A DNA stretch of 64,000 bases from Opitutaceae bacterium (GTDB taxonomy: Bacteria > Verrucomicrobiota > Verrucomicrobiia > Opitutales > Opitutaceae). Position numbers and translations under genes: made by a program. The notes beneath the pieces were generated by a model, which did no database searches, was not told the DNA's origin, and saw only the letters and a program-made list of their open reading frames with translations. The stretch spans positions 103,691-167,690 of the forward strand of contig JANQKV010000014.1 of assembly GCA_028280945.1 (NCBI GenBank), in the 5' to 3' direction. Numbering within the stretch: position 1 is the stretch's first letter; every line of letters starts with the position of its first letter. This document shows positions 28,062 to 36,434 of the stretch, piece after piece.

Positions 28062-28721
28062 TCATGGAGCATCCGCCAGCATGTAGCCTTGCCCGCGGAA
28101 AGTTTTGACCAGGCCTTTGCCCAGTTTTTTGCGGATACTGGAAAGGTGCACATTGAGGAGATTCGACATCGTGTCGTGGTGTTCACTGTGAATCGCCTCC
28201 ATCAATTCCGATGCACTCACGATTTGCCCCCGCCGGAGCGACAGGTAGCGCAAAATCGTATACTCCCGGTGAGTCAAACGGACTTCTTCTGTGTTTCGGT
28301 AAACCCGCCGGGCATTAAGATCGATGCCCACGTCACCGACTTCGACAAACGTGGCAATACGTCCTTTTGACCGGCGAGTGACCGCCCGGAGGCGGGCGAG
28401 GAGCTCTTCACGGGCAAACGGTTTGGTCAGGTAGTCGTCGGCTCCGGCATCGAGGCCCCGCAGCCGGGATGGCAACGTCTTCTGGACCGTCACCAACAGA
28501 ATCGGGCCGTCGTAAAATCTTCGTAGCTCCTCCAGGAGTTCAAAACCATCGCCATCAGGGAGACCGACATCAAGAATCATGGCGTCGTAGTCATTAATGC
28601 CCGCCTTTTCGAGAGCAGTCGCCACGTCCTCGGCGAGATCAACCGCATAACTCTCTCGCTGCAACAAACGCTCGAGCTGAACTCGCATCCAGCGATTGTC
28701 CTCCACGACGAGCAACTTCAT
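28062..28721 (-). CDS. OmpR/PhoB-family response regulator
   Basis: A 219-residue response regulator. The receiver domain has the acidic pair ED (residues 7-8), phosphoacceptor Asp51 in MILDVGLPDGDG, Thr78 and Lys100 in DDYLTKPF. From about residue 125 a winged-helix DNA-binding domain follows (LTHREYTILRYLSLRRGQIV, then SNLLNVHLSSIRKKLGKGL). It is the first gene of a pair with the TPR kinase downstream and is preceded by an AT-rich stretch with the inverted repeat at 28752-28772, which may be its own operator. Confidence 0.95.
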   Translation of the reverse strand: MKLLVVEDNRWMRVQLERLLQRESYAVDLAEDVATALEKAGINDYDAMILDVGLPDGDGFELLEELRRFYDGPILLVTVQKTLPSRLRGLDAGADDYLTKPFAREELLARLRAVTRRSKGRIATFVEVGDVGIDLNARRVYRNTEEVRLTHREYTILRYLSLRRGQIVSASELMEAIHSEHHDTMSNLLNVHLSSIRKKLGKGLVKTFRGQGYMLADAP

Positions 28722-28751
28722 CGCCTCACTTTAGCGACCAATACCTAAAGA

Positions 28752-28772
28752 TTACATTAAGATTTTATGTAA
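28752..28772. promoter_or_regulatory. AT-rich inverted repeat upstream of the response regulator
   Basis: TTACAT (28752-28757) and ATGTAA (28767-28772) are perfectly complementary around a 9-base centre, 31-51 bases upstream of the regulator start and in clear contrast to the GC-rich surroundings. It could be an autoregulatory binding site or part of the promoter. It also lies directly after the AraC-type gene, so a transcription-end role is possible. Confidence 0.35.
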
Positions 28773-28774
28773 AA

Positions 28775-29851
28775 TTACTCGTTTCTTAATCCAAGCCAGC
28801 GATGGATCGTCTGAATTTCAACCGGCACACCATCGCGCCCTTCAAACGGATTGAACGTGGGATCACGGTGCTTGGTGCGTTCCCGGGCCAACCATGTTCC
28901 CGGGGTTTCTTTGTAAGTCGTGCGGAACGCCCGCACGAAATGGGCCGGCTCCTTGTAACCCCAGTCCAAGGCCACGGCCGCAATCGAGGGACTCCCCTCC
29001 TCAATGAGGGCCGATCTGAGCGCAGCCCGGCAGGCCACGAGACGCTCGCGTTGCACAAACGCCCGCACTCCACCCACATCCGCAAAACAGCGATAAACCG
29101 TCGATCGCGCACAGCGGAACCGCGTCACCAAGTGGGCCACGCCCAGGGTTTCATCCCGCAGATGGGCCCGCAGGTAGTCCCGCATCAGACCCGCCACCGG
29201 CGGTAACCCGTTGTCGTCCACCTCCTCGGACTCTTCCCGGGGCACCAGCCCGGCTATCAGGCCATGCACGGCGGACAGGAAGTTGTCCTGCGTATCGTCA
29301 TCCGCCCGGCGGGTTGTTGCCGCAGCATCCAACACGGTGGCCAGGAGCTGGCCCACAGGCGATTCGACCGGCCACGACCAGCGTCCCGGCTGCCCCCGCA
29401 TGAACAGGTGGATCGGCACTGTGTGGGCCGGCACAAACAGGCTCCGGCAAACCGTGGCCGCAGGGCGCTCCCATTCGCCCGGCCGCGACCAGTCGCGCAG
29501 GATGACCTCACCTCCCTGGCAGTCATAGGGTTCGCCCGCCACCTGCCCGTGTTCGATTCCTTCGGTGATTCGTTCAATCGCCAGCCAGCGGGGCTGCGTC
29601 TCGCGTTGGCGGGCCGGATGTTCGACGAACCGCCATGCCCCGTGTCGCAGCGTGAGAAAAACGGCGGAGCCGATGCGCGCAGCCTCCAGTTCCTCCCCGG
29701 CCTTCTCCGGTCGATCCATCGGCTTGGCCCGACCAAAGGGACCCCACCACGCCTTCAGCGCCGAGGTCGCCTCGGACCGGTCCTCTGCCTTCCACAACAC
29801 GCTGGGGGAAGGCCGGTGACGTCCCGGGGAATCCTCAACCCATTCATCCAT
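28775..29851 (-). CDS. AraC-family transcriptional regulator
   Basis: A 358-residue regulator. The last 110 residues hold the two helix-turn-helix units of the AraC family: LGVAHLVTRFRCARSTVYRC and SIAAVALDWGYKEPAHFVRA, followed by FRTTYKETPGTWL. The N-terminal 240 residues are an effector region I cannot assign; it has a cupin-like feel in segments such as VFLTLRHGAWRFVEHP but no clear motif. Start at ATG 29851 (MDEWVEDSPG) is chosen over a longer GC-rich extension. It stands alone between the two-component pair and the accessory region, and its targets are unknown. Confidence 0.85.
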   Translation of the reverse strand: MDEWVEDSPGRHRPSPSVLWKAEDRSEATSALKAWWGPFGRAKPMDRPEKAGEELEAARIGSAVFLTLRHGAWRFVEHPARQRETQPRWLAIERITEGIEHGQVAGEPYDCQGGEVILRDWSRPGEWERPAATVCRSLFVPAHTVPIHLFMRGQPGRWSWPVESPVGQLLATVLDAAATTRRADDDTQDNFLSAVHGLIAGLVPREESEEVDDNGLPPVAGLMRDYLRAHLRDETLGVAHLVTRFRCARSTVYRCFADVGGVRAFVQRERLVACRAALRSALIEEGSPSIAAVALDWGYKEPAHFVRAFRTTYKETPGTWLARERTKHRDPTFNPFEGRDGVPVEIQTIHRWLGLRNE

Positions 29852-30011
29852 GGCAATCCGCCAGAATAAAGAAAATGTTAAGACTTGGAGACCGGTGGGA
29901 CACCAGCGGGCCAGAATTGGAACAGGGAGGCAATGACATGTCGGGGACGTAAAGTTAGACTGGAGAACTTCGCAACCCGCTCTCCTCGGGGGATCCACTC
30001 ATTTTATTCTC

Positions 30012-30149
30012 ATGAAGTCCTTTCTTCCGCTGGCCCGCCTCGGATTTGGTCTCTTTTCCATCTCACTTTCCGCCCGGTTTTTCACGGTTGTCCATACCAA
30101 CGACAGTGGCGCCGGTAGTGTCGCGGGCTTTGGCCCTGTGACGATTTAA
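30012..30149 (+). pseudogene. 45-codon remnant with signal peptide
   Basis: ATG 30012 opens a 45-residue frame with a signal-peptide-like start (MKSFLPLARLGFGLFSISLS) and then FTVVHTNDSGAGSVAG, resembling the TNxNDSGxGSL motif at the N-terminus of large repeat-rich surface proteins. It ends at TAA 30147 after VTI. I read it as the stump of a once longer exported protein, although a genuine short peptide cannot be excluded. Confidence 0.4.
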
Positions 30150-30185
30150 CCCATCCTCCAGACAACTTTTATCGACTTGGTTTTC

Positions 30186-30872
30186 ATGTCTAAAATCGTG
30201 CGTCTTTTCACCCTTGTCTGCTCGCTCCTCCTGGCCGCTTCGGCCTTGCCGGCTCAGGTCACGCTTTCGATCACCTTCAGTCCCGTCCTTGCCAGCGGCG
30301 CCGACCCGGAAGGGTTCGCTTCATCGACCTGGACGATGAGTTTTGAGGTGGAAACCTATAATGGAACTACAGCCCTTGCACATGCGGAGGTCGCTGACGG
30401 AACCCTCACGGTATCCGGCTCGACGAGCCTGGACGGCAATTACACGATCACCAGCCAATCAGGAGGCTTTGCGTTCTTCCCCTATATCGGAACCCTGGGC
30501 TTTGCTGTTTCATCCACCCCCTCATATGGTCCGTCTACTTTTTCCTTTGGGGGCGTGACCGTATCGGATTTTCTCCCCACCGGAACTCCTCTCATTGATT
30601 TCTTCCCTGCTCGGGACTCTCCGGTATTGGTTTCACACTTCCACGGAGCATCCGTCGCCACCACGACGATAGGATCATTCGTGGTCAACAACGGGTCCGA
30701 CACCTCCCGGTATTCCATTGCCAATACTCCGATATCGGTGTCGGCCGTGCCCGAACCCGGAACGTATGCGGCGGTGGTGGGATTGTTGGCGCTGGGCTTC
30801 GCCGCGACCCGGCGTCGACCACGCCAATCTCCGAACCCGACTCAATGGACTCTCTTTCATGAAGACCAGTAG
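30186..30872 (+). CDS. PEP-CTERM sorted exported protein (paralogue 1)
   Basis: A 228-residue exported protein with signal peptide (FTLVCSLLLAASALPAQ) and a C-terminal exosortase tag: VPEPG followed by a hydrophobic helix TYAAVVGLLALGFAAT and the basic cluster RRRPR. PEP-CTERM proteins are exported and processed at this tag, often for display or exopolysaccharide-linked surfaces. The middle is Ser/Thr/Gly-rich beta-type sequence. The N-terminal part (VTLSITFSPVLASGADPEGF) is nearly identical to two tandem genes at 44551 and 45336, so it is one of three paralogues. ATG 30186 is preferred to the ATG nine bases upstream. Confidence 0.88.
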   Translation: MSKIVRLFTLVCSLLLAASALPAQVTLSITFSPVLASGADPEGFASSTWTMSFEVETYNGTTALAHAEVADGTLTVSGSTSLDGNYTITSQSGGFAFFPYIGTLGFAVSSTPSYGPSTFSFGGVTVSDFLPTGTPLIDFFPARDSPVLVSHFHGASVATTTIGSFVVNNGSDTSRYSIANTPISVSAVPEPGTYAAVVGLLALGFAATRRRPRQSPNPTQWTLFHEDQ

Positions 30873-31101
30873 TTGCACGATCCCCGGCGGATGGGGGTTT
30901 GTCTCTCGTGCGATCCATCCGCTCACCTGCCGCCGCCCTCCGCCCGGGGGCAAATCATGATCAGGGAGGGGATACCTGAAGCCGTCCCCAACCCCAAACA
31001 GATTTCCCGGTGGTGTGGTTGCCGACGGGGGAGGGTCGTCCGCCGCCGAATGAGGCCGGTCCGGGATTACGTGAACGCAAGGATCTTCGGTTCGTGAGAG
31101 G

Positions 31102-32430
31102 ATGAATTTTGTGATCCCAGCCGTCGCCCCGTTACCCAGGGTTTATGAGGCATCCGACAACCAGCGCCTTTTCTACAAGACGTGGGCTGACAACCGCGAT
31201 GCGCATACCTTTTACCTCGCCTACCGGATTGAGGGCCCGGTCAGCGAAACGGCCGTTGATGAAGCGTTGCGCAGAACCTTGGAAGTGTTCCCGCTCCTGA
31301 GGACAACCTATTCACCTATCGATCAGGACGCGGTTCAAGCGGTGGTCGAAGATCAGCCGGATCTTCCCGTTAAGCATGAATGGGCTGACGGGGACTCACC
31401 CGAGTGGATTGAACATGAGATAAAGCAGGTCAGTGACCTGCAGATCGATCTCAGGCAGAGTCCCATCAGGGTAAAGTGCATCAGGGCCAAAGCGGGGCAC
31501 GCCCATCTCATCGTTTCGCTTCACCACATTACCTATGACTCGACGAATATTGCCAAAATCATCGGCCATTTCCTTCACGGTATTGCGGGCTGCACGGATG
31601 AGCCGAAGGTTCGGGATTACCGGGAATATGTGGCCTGGGAGAACCGTTGCCTCGAAACCGAGGATTATGAGTGGGCCTGTGATTTTTGGAGAAGGCTGTT
31701 GTCCGACGCGCGCCCGTCATCGTTCGAGAACAGGGGTGGCGGTGATGGCCGATACAGTTTGGTGGACTATGAAAAGGTTACGATCGGGCTTGATGCAAAA
31801 CGCGCCCTGGAGCGGCTGGCGTATGAGAACAACGTCAGCGTCACCAAGACAATCCACCTCCTGATCGCTAAAACCGTGGCCGCAGTTTTGGACCGTTCAA
31901 CGGTTATGATGGGAAGCGCTTTCCTGAGCTTTCCCCGGCTGCTGAATGCGGAAGTTGAAGGTCCATTGTTTAACATCCTGCCGCTGGTGATTCGCCATGC
32001 CGAGGCACCGTTTGAGTGTTTGCTGCCGGAGTTTTCCAAAACGCTCAGTCTCTATGTATCAACCGGTGGCATTCCCATGCTCGCCCTGCGGAAGGAGTTG
32101 TCGCTGTTAACAAATCGCTTTGGCGATGCCTATTTCTCATTCCCCATCAATGCGAATGTTTATGATCCGGCGAGTTCAGCATTCTTGAGATCGCAGCAGG
32201 AGCCCCGGCGGATCGGGGGCCTCACGTTTCATCCCATTTCGTGCCAGGGTCGAAAAAGCAACCACTGCGACATCAATGCGTTTTATTTCCAATATGAGAC
32301 CGGTGATGAGTTTCAGGTTGGTTTTAACAAAGCCATCGTGTCGGAATGGCAGATTCAGCGGGTTTTTGAGCGGTTTGAGGAAACGCTGGGTCTCATCAAT
32401 CCAACTCAACTTCAGTCGGCCGGGTTATGA
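31102..32430 (+). CDS. Free-standing condensation-domain protein (NRPS type)
   Basis: A 442-residue stand-alone condensation domain. The catalytic HHxxxD motif is visible as HHITYDS (His141-His142, Asp146), and the opening YEASDNQRLFYKTW resembles motif C1. It lacks adenylation and carrier domains. It overlaps the next gene by four bases (ATGA), so the two are translated together; that partner supplies an acyl-AMP ligase and a carrier domain. The likely reaction is transfer of a carrier-bound fatty acyl group to an amine or alcohol acceptor. The acceptor is not apparent from sequence. Confidence 0.85.
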   Translation: MNFVIPAVAPLPRVYEASDNQRLFYKTWADNRDAHTFYLAYRIEGPVSETAVDEALRRTLEVFPLLRTTYSPIDQDAVQAVVEDQPDLPVKHEWADGDSPEWIEHEIKQVSDLQIDLRQSPIRVKCIRAKAGHAHLIVSLHHITYDSTNIAKIIGHFLHGIAGCTDEPKVRDYREYVAWENRCLETEDYEWACDFWRRLLSDARPSSFENRGGGDGRYSLVDYEKVTIGLDAKRALERLAYENNVSVTKTIHLLIAKTVAAVLDRSTVMMGSAFLSFPRLLNAEVEGPLFNILPLVIRHAEAPFECLLPEFSKTLSLYVSTGGIPMLALRKELSLLTNRFGDAYFSFPINANVYDPASSAFLRSQQEPRRIGGLTFHPISCQGRKSNHCDINAFYFQYETGDEFQVGFNKAIVSEWQIQRVFERFEETLGLINPTQLQSAGL

Positions 32431-34586
32431 GTATTGAATCCGAAACCGAATCGGCACGACCAGGTTCGCCGGGGAACTCGGACCGTCCCTTGTCGTCTGC
32501 ACGAGGGGCGGGACCAGGCCTGGCGGACGGTGAGCTCAGCCGGATCGACGATGGGTTTGCGCACATGGTGGAGGTGGCCCGCAGCCGTGCCCGCGAGGCT
32601 CCGGGGCAAATGGGATTCTGTTTCCTTCCCAACGAACAATCCGCGGGTGAGGTGCTCACCTATGGTGATTTGGACCGGGCGGCATCGGCTGTCGCGGGCC
32701 GGCTTCGTTCGCAGTTCAAAAAAGGGGAACGAGCCCTGCTTTTTTACCCGCCCGGGATCGATTTTGTGGTGGCGTTTTATGGATGCCTGTATGCGGGCAT
32801 CGTGGCGGTTCCCGTTCTTCCACCCCGCCAGAATCGTTCGTTTGCCCGGGTCGGGGCGATCGCGGCGGATTGCGGTGCGAAGGTTATCCTGAGCACGCTG
32901 GAGTTTGCGGAAAGATTAAAAGCCTTCACCGACCCTTTGGCGATCATCGGGGCCTTGCCCTGGCTTATAACCGATGAACGCGAGAGTGAGGGGCCGTTTA
33001 CCCCCGATGACGTGGTGGCCGATGATTTGGCCTTTCTGCAATATACCTCGGGTTCCACGGCAATGCCCAAGGGGGTGATGGTGCGTCACCGCCATTTGAT
33101 GGCGAATCTGAAAATGATAGAGGCGGCGTTTGGGATCGTGCCATCGGATCGAACACTTTCCTGGCTCCCGATTCACCATGACATGGGACTGATTGGGAAG
33201 GTCCTCCAACCCCTTTATACTGGAACGCCGGTGTGGCATATGGCCCCGGCCCGATTCCTGGTCCGCCCGGTGAGGTGGCTGGAGGTTGTATCTCAAATGG
33301 GAATTACCTTCACGGGTGCACCCAATTTTGCCTATGAGCATTGCGTCCAAAAAACCACCGCGGAGCAGAAGGCGGAAATGGATCTCTCCAGCTGGAGGTT
33401 GGCGTTCAACGGGGCGGAGCCCGTGCGACCGGAGATCATGCGGGCCTTCGCGGAGGCATTCTGTGACTGCGGATTCCGACACCAGTCTTTCTATCCGTGT
33501 TATGGGTTGGCCGAGGCGGTATTGTTTGTCACGGGCGGAGACCACCTCCTGCCTCCCGTCGAACGTTATTTCGATCGGACCAATCTGGAGCAGGGTCTGG
33601 CCCGCGAAGTATCGGCAGATGCGAAAGGCGTTGCCTTGTCCGGGACGGGCCGCGCTTTCGAGGATTTGGAGCTGAGGATTGTCGATCCCAAATCGCGTCA
33701 GATTTTGACTCAGGATGGATCGGTGGGGGAGATTTGGGTGACCGGATCCAACGTGGCGGAAGCGTATTGGGGGCGGCCTGAAACTTCGGAGCACGATTTG
33801 AGAGCCAGGACGGCGGATGGGGGGTTCGGCCCCGCGCTTCGCACGGGCGACCTGGGTTTCGTTTGGAAGGGAGAGTTGTTCGTGACCGGCAGGATCAAGG
33901 ATCTGATCGTGATTCGCGGACGAAATCTATACCCTCAGGACCTGGAGTTCCTCAGCTCCGGTGCGCACCCGGCCTGCCAGGCCCACGGAGCCGCGGCGTT
34001 CGCGTGGGAGGAAAACGGCCGGGAGAAGCTCGTCATCCTGCAGGAAATCCATCGCACCTATCGAAACCATCTGGACGGGGATGCGGTCATCCGCGCGATC
34101 CAGGAGTCGGTCGCATATTCGTGTGACGTCCAGGCGGATTACCTGCTTCTGGTCAAGCACAGCTCACTCCCGAAGACCACGAGTGGAAAAATTCGCCGGG
34201 GGGAATGCCGGCGATTGTTCCAGGCGGACGAACTGATGGCTTTGGCGACCCATGAAGGTCCCGTTATCCAGAATATGAATACAGACAACACCACGGCGGC
34301 AAAGGAGCCGGCGAAGGGTTACCAGGATGAGGCTCGGGCCATAAAACGTCTCCTCGAATTGATAGAGGAGCACTCCCCCCGGCGAGGCAAAGTCCGGGTA
34401 AGGATTACGGACAAGTTCTACAGCGATCTGGGATACGATTCCCTTTCCGCGGTCGGTCTGGCGGCCGGGATCGAAAGCAACTTTGGGGTGCCGGCGACAA
34501 AATTGCTTACGATAGATACGGTCGCCCAAATGGTCGATCTTATCGTATATGGAAAAGAAGCGGACAGCCCCGCTTTGCGACCATGA
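32427..34586 (+). CDS. Fatty-acyl-AMP ligase fused to an acyl carrier domain
   Basis: A 719-residue enzyme of the ANL superfamily. The adenylation core has the AMP-binding signature LQYTSGSTAMPKGVMV and the FAAL-like segment LSWLPIHHDMGLIGKVLQPL. The segment between is FAAL-type rather than CoA-ligase-type by overall look, and the C-terminal subdomain has FVTGRIKDLIVIRGRNLYPQ. Residues about 640-705 form a carrier domain with phosphopantetheine Ser672 in LGYDSLSAV. Thus a fatty acid would be activated as acyl-AMP and loaded on the in-cis carrier, then used by the overlapping condensation protein. An MFS transporter follows 256 bp later. Chain length and product are unknown. Confidence 0.9.
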   Translation: MSIESETESARPGSPGNSDRPLSSARGAGPGLADGELSRIDDGFAHMVEVARSRAREAPGQMGFCFLPNEQSAGEVLTYGDLDRAASAVAGRLRSQFKKGERALLFYPPGIDFVVAFYGCLYAGIVAVPVLPPRQNRSFARVGAIAADCGAKVILSTLEFAERLKAFTDPLAIIGALPWLITDERESEGPFTPDDVVADDLAFLQYTSGSTAMPKGVMVRHRHLMANLKMIEAAFGIVPSDRTLSWLPIHHDMGLIGKVLQPLYTGTPVWHMAPARFLVRPVRWLEVVSQMGITFTGAPNFAYEHCVQKTTAEQKAEMDLSSWRLAFNGAEPVRPEIMRAFAEAFCDCGFRHQSFYPCYGLAEAVLFVTGGDHLLPPVERYFDRTNLEQGLAREVSADAKGVALSGTGRAFEDLELRIVDPKSRQILTQDGSVGEIWVTGSNVAEAYWGRPETSEHDLRARTADGGFGPALRTGDLGFVWKGELFVTGRIKDLIVIRGRNLYPQDLEFLSSGAHPACQAHGAAAFAWEENGREKLVILQEIHRTYRNHLDGDAVIRAIQESVAYSCDVQADYLLLVKHSSLPKTTSGKIRRGECRRLFQADELMALATHEGPVIQNMNTDNTTAAKEPAKGYQDEARAIKRLLELIEEHSPRRGKVRVRITDKFYSDLGYDSLSAVGLAAGIESNFGVPATKLLTIDTVAQMVDLIVYGKEADSPALRP

Positions 34587-34841
34587 CTTTTCTTAAATTG
34601 CGCTAAGGTCTGCTTCTCTCGGGTTCGGCCTTCTCCCCATATCCGTTGATGGTGCTAAGCTTGTTTCGAACTTCGTTCCACGGTTTCTCGGAAAGTCAGC
34701 CAGTGGTGGCTTATTATGCCGTGACCCTTGGCCAAGCCATTCCGTCCGGCCAGCTCGCAGGCCTGTCGCGGCGATCTGCCGAGCACCGGTGTCAGGTCAT
34801 TCTCGACTTGCCCGAAGAGGCGCATGTTCTGGAGGAAACCC

Positions 34842-36044
34842 GTGACTGAAACCCCGGGTGTCGCCGCCGCCGGGTTGCCCTCCGCTCCCTACCGGCGCGC
34901 CTGTGCCTTTTACGGATGTTACTACGGTTTCATGGGAGTGCTGGTGCCGTTCTGGGGCGCCTATCTGCATGACCTTGGCATGGATCCCTTTGAAATCGGG
35001 CAGCTTTACGGCGTCCTGCTCGCGACCCGTATCCTGATGCCGAGTCTGTGGGGTTGGATTGCGGATCGCAGTGGTAGACCCCTTCAGATCGTTCGCATCG
35101 GCATGTTGCTTTCCGTCGCCAGTCTTGGCTTCATCCTGGTGGCAACGACCTTTTGGCAGCTGCTCTTTATCACCCTCTTTTTTGCGTTGTTTTGGAATGC
35201 CGTCCTGCCTCAGGTCGAGGCGGTGGTCCTGCGCTATTTGGGTCCGGCGGATGCCCGCCACTACGGTCGCATCCGCCTGTGGGGGTCGGTTGGGTTTGTC
35301 ACCATCTCTGTCGCCGCCGGTGTCTTGTTTGAGATTGGGGGAATCCAACTCGTGCCCGTGGCAGCGCTGTGTTTGATGTTGGGAACAGCGGCAATCCTCT
35401 ACAGTTTTCCACCGGTGCGTTCCACCGTCAGTATGCCGGTGCACCGGCAATCTGGCTCGTGGTCCAGGCGTCTCAGTTTTGTAGTGATCATACTGCTTTG
35501 TGTGTTGAATCAGGCGGCACACGGCCCGCAGATCGCCTTCTTCACCCTTTACGCAGTCGGCCTGGGATACAGTGAAACTCAGGCTGCCTTGCTGTGGTCC
35601 CTCAGCATTGCGTCAGAGGTGGGCATGTTTGCGGCCGCTCCGTTCCTTTTAAAACATATTTCCCGAAAACACCTGCTGTTGGCGGCGTTTGGAGGAGGGG
35701 TGGTGCGATGGATCGTATTGGCCGCCGGCAGCGACCTTCCCCTGCTGTTGCCGGTTGCCCAAGGCTTCCAGGCCCTGTCGTTTGGATTATATCATGTGGT
35801 GATGATCGCCTTTTTTCAGCGGGTTTTTGGCGAGGGAAGACAGGGGACCGGGCAGGCGATCTACAGTAGTGTGGGATTTGGTTTGGGCGGGACGATCGGA
35901 GCGGTATTCGCCGGCCATGGGTGGAGTCTCATTGGTCCCGCCCAGGTCTTTCTGGTCGCAGCGGGTCTTTCTCTGATGGGTCTGCTGATGACCTTCCTGA
36001 TGGTTCGAAACCAGGACTTGGGCGAGATCAACTCCCCGGACTAA
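34842..36044 (+). CDS. MFS transporter, HcaT/LacY-like
   Basis: A 400-residue, 12-helix major facilitator protein. I start it at GTG 34842 because GGAGG lies six bases upstream (34831-34835); longer ATG starts add a non-hydrophobic leader. The first helices and the loop motif GWIADRSGRPLQIVRIG (between helices 2 and 3) resemble the MFS_1-like/HcaT group. It follows the acyl-ligase gene on the same strand and may export the product of that pathway, although the family also contains importers. Its 3' end overlaps by 17 bp a small gene on the other strand. Confidence 0.85.
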   Translation: MTETPGVAAAGLPSAPYRRACAFYGCYYGFMGVLVPFWGAYLHDLGMDPFEIGQLYGVLLATRILMPSLWGWIADRSGRPLQIVRIGMLLSVASLGFILVATTFWQLLFITLFFALFWNAVLPQVEAVVLRYLGPADARHYGRIRLWGSVGFVTISVAAGVLFEIGGIQLVPVAALCLMLGTAAILYSFPPVRSTVSMPVHRQSGSWSRRLSFVVIILLCVLNQAAHGPQIAFFTLYAVGLGYSETQAALLWSLSIASEVGMFAAAPFLLKHISRKHLLLAAFGGGVVRWIVLAAGSDLPLLLPVAQGFQALSFGLYHVVMIAFFQRVFGEGRQGTGQAIYSSVGFGLGGTIGAVFAGHGWSLIGPAQVFLVAAGLSLMGLLMTFLMVRNQDLGEINSPD

Positions 36045-36333
36045 ACCATCTTATGGTGGTGGGGTTGTGCCCATGGTGAGAGGTCGGATCGCGTTGTGCC
36101 ACCACGCCGTTGATCGCAGGGAGCATGGCCGTTACCGTCTGCTCCTTCCATTCCGCCGGCTCGGATGCGCCAAAGCCACCTTTGGTCGCGTTCTTCGCGC
36201 TGAACGGTTGGGCCGATGAATCGGCTCTCAAAGCGGCATCTTTTATCGAAATCCTCTTTTTCGTCAGGGTAACGGCACGTTGAATCCGCGGCGGTCGCAT
36301 CATCCCTTGCTTCATACTTAATGCATTTTTCAT
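36028..36333 (-). CDS. Small unrecognised protein
   Basis: A 101-residue open frame with a good ribosome-binding site (GGGAG, eight bases before ATG 36333). It begins MKNALSMKQGMMRPPRIQRA, continues with a basic stretch VTLTKKRISIKDAALRA and has a Gly/Ser/Thr-rich second half without Cys. No membrane helix or known domain. The Lys-rich N-terminal stretch loosely recalls leader peptides of some ribosomal peptides, but there is no modification enzyme nearby. It could also be a spurious frame; the ribosome-binding site is the main support. Confidence 0.4.
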   Translation of the reverse strand: MKNALSMKQGMMRPPRIQRAVTLTKKRISIKDAALRADSSAQPFSAKNATKGGFGASEPAEWKEQTVTAMLPAINGVVAQRDPTSHHGHNPTTIRWFSPGS

Positions 36334-36434
36334 TGAATAGTCTCCCGGTTGGCTCGACAACTTCACCGGCCGCTCCTCAAGGTGTCGTTTAGTCCAATCG
36401 CGATTCCACCACCGTCCCTTCCGAGGCCTTCACT

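Noticed and set aside
34646..34849. Possible GNAT-acetyltransferase remnant (PVVAYYAVTLGQAIPSG)
   Set aside because: The resemblance to the VVxYYxL motif of GNAT toxins is only one short stretch, with no ribosome-binding site or second motif; too weak to annotate.
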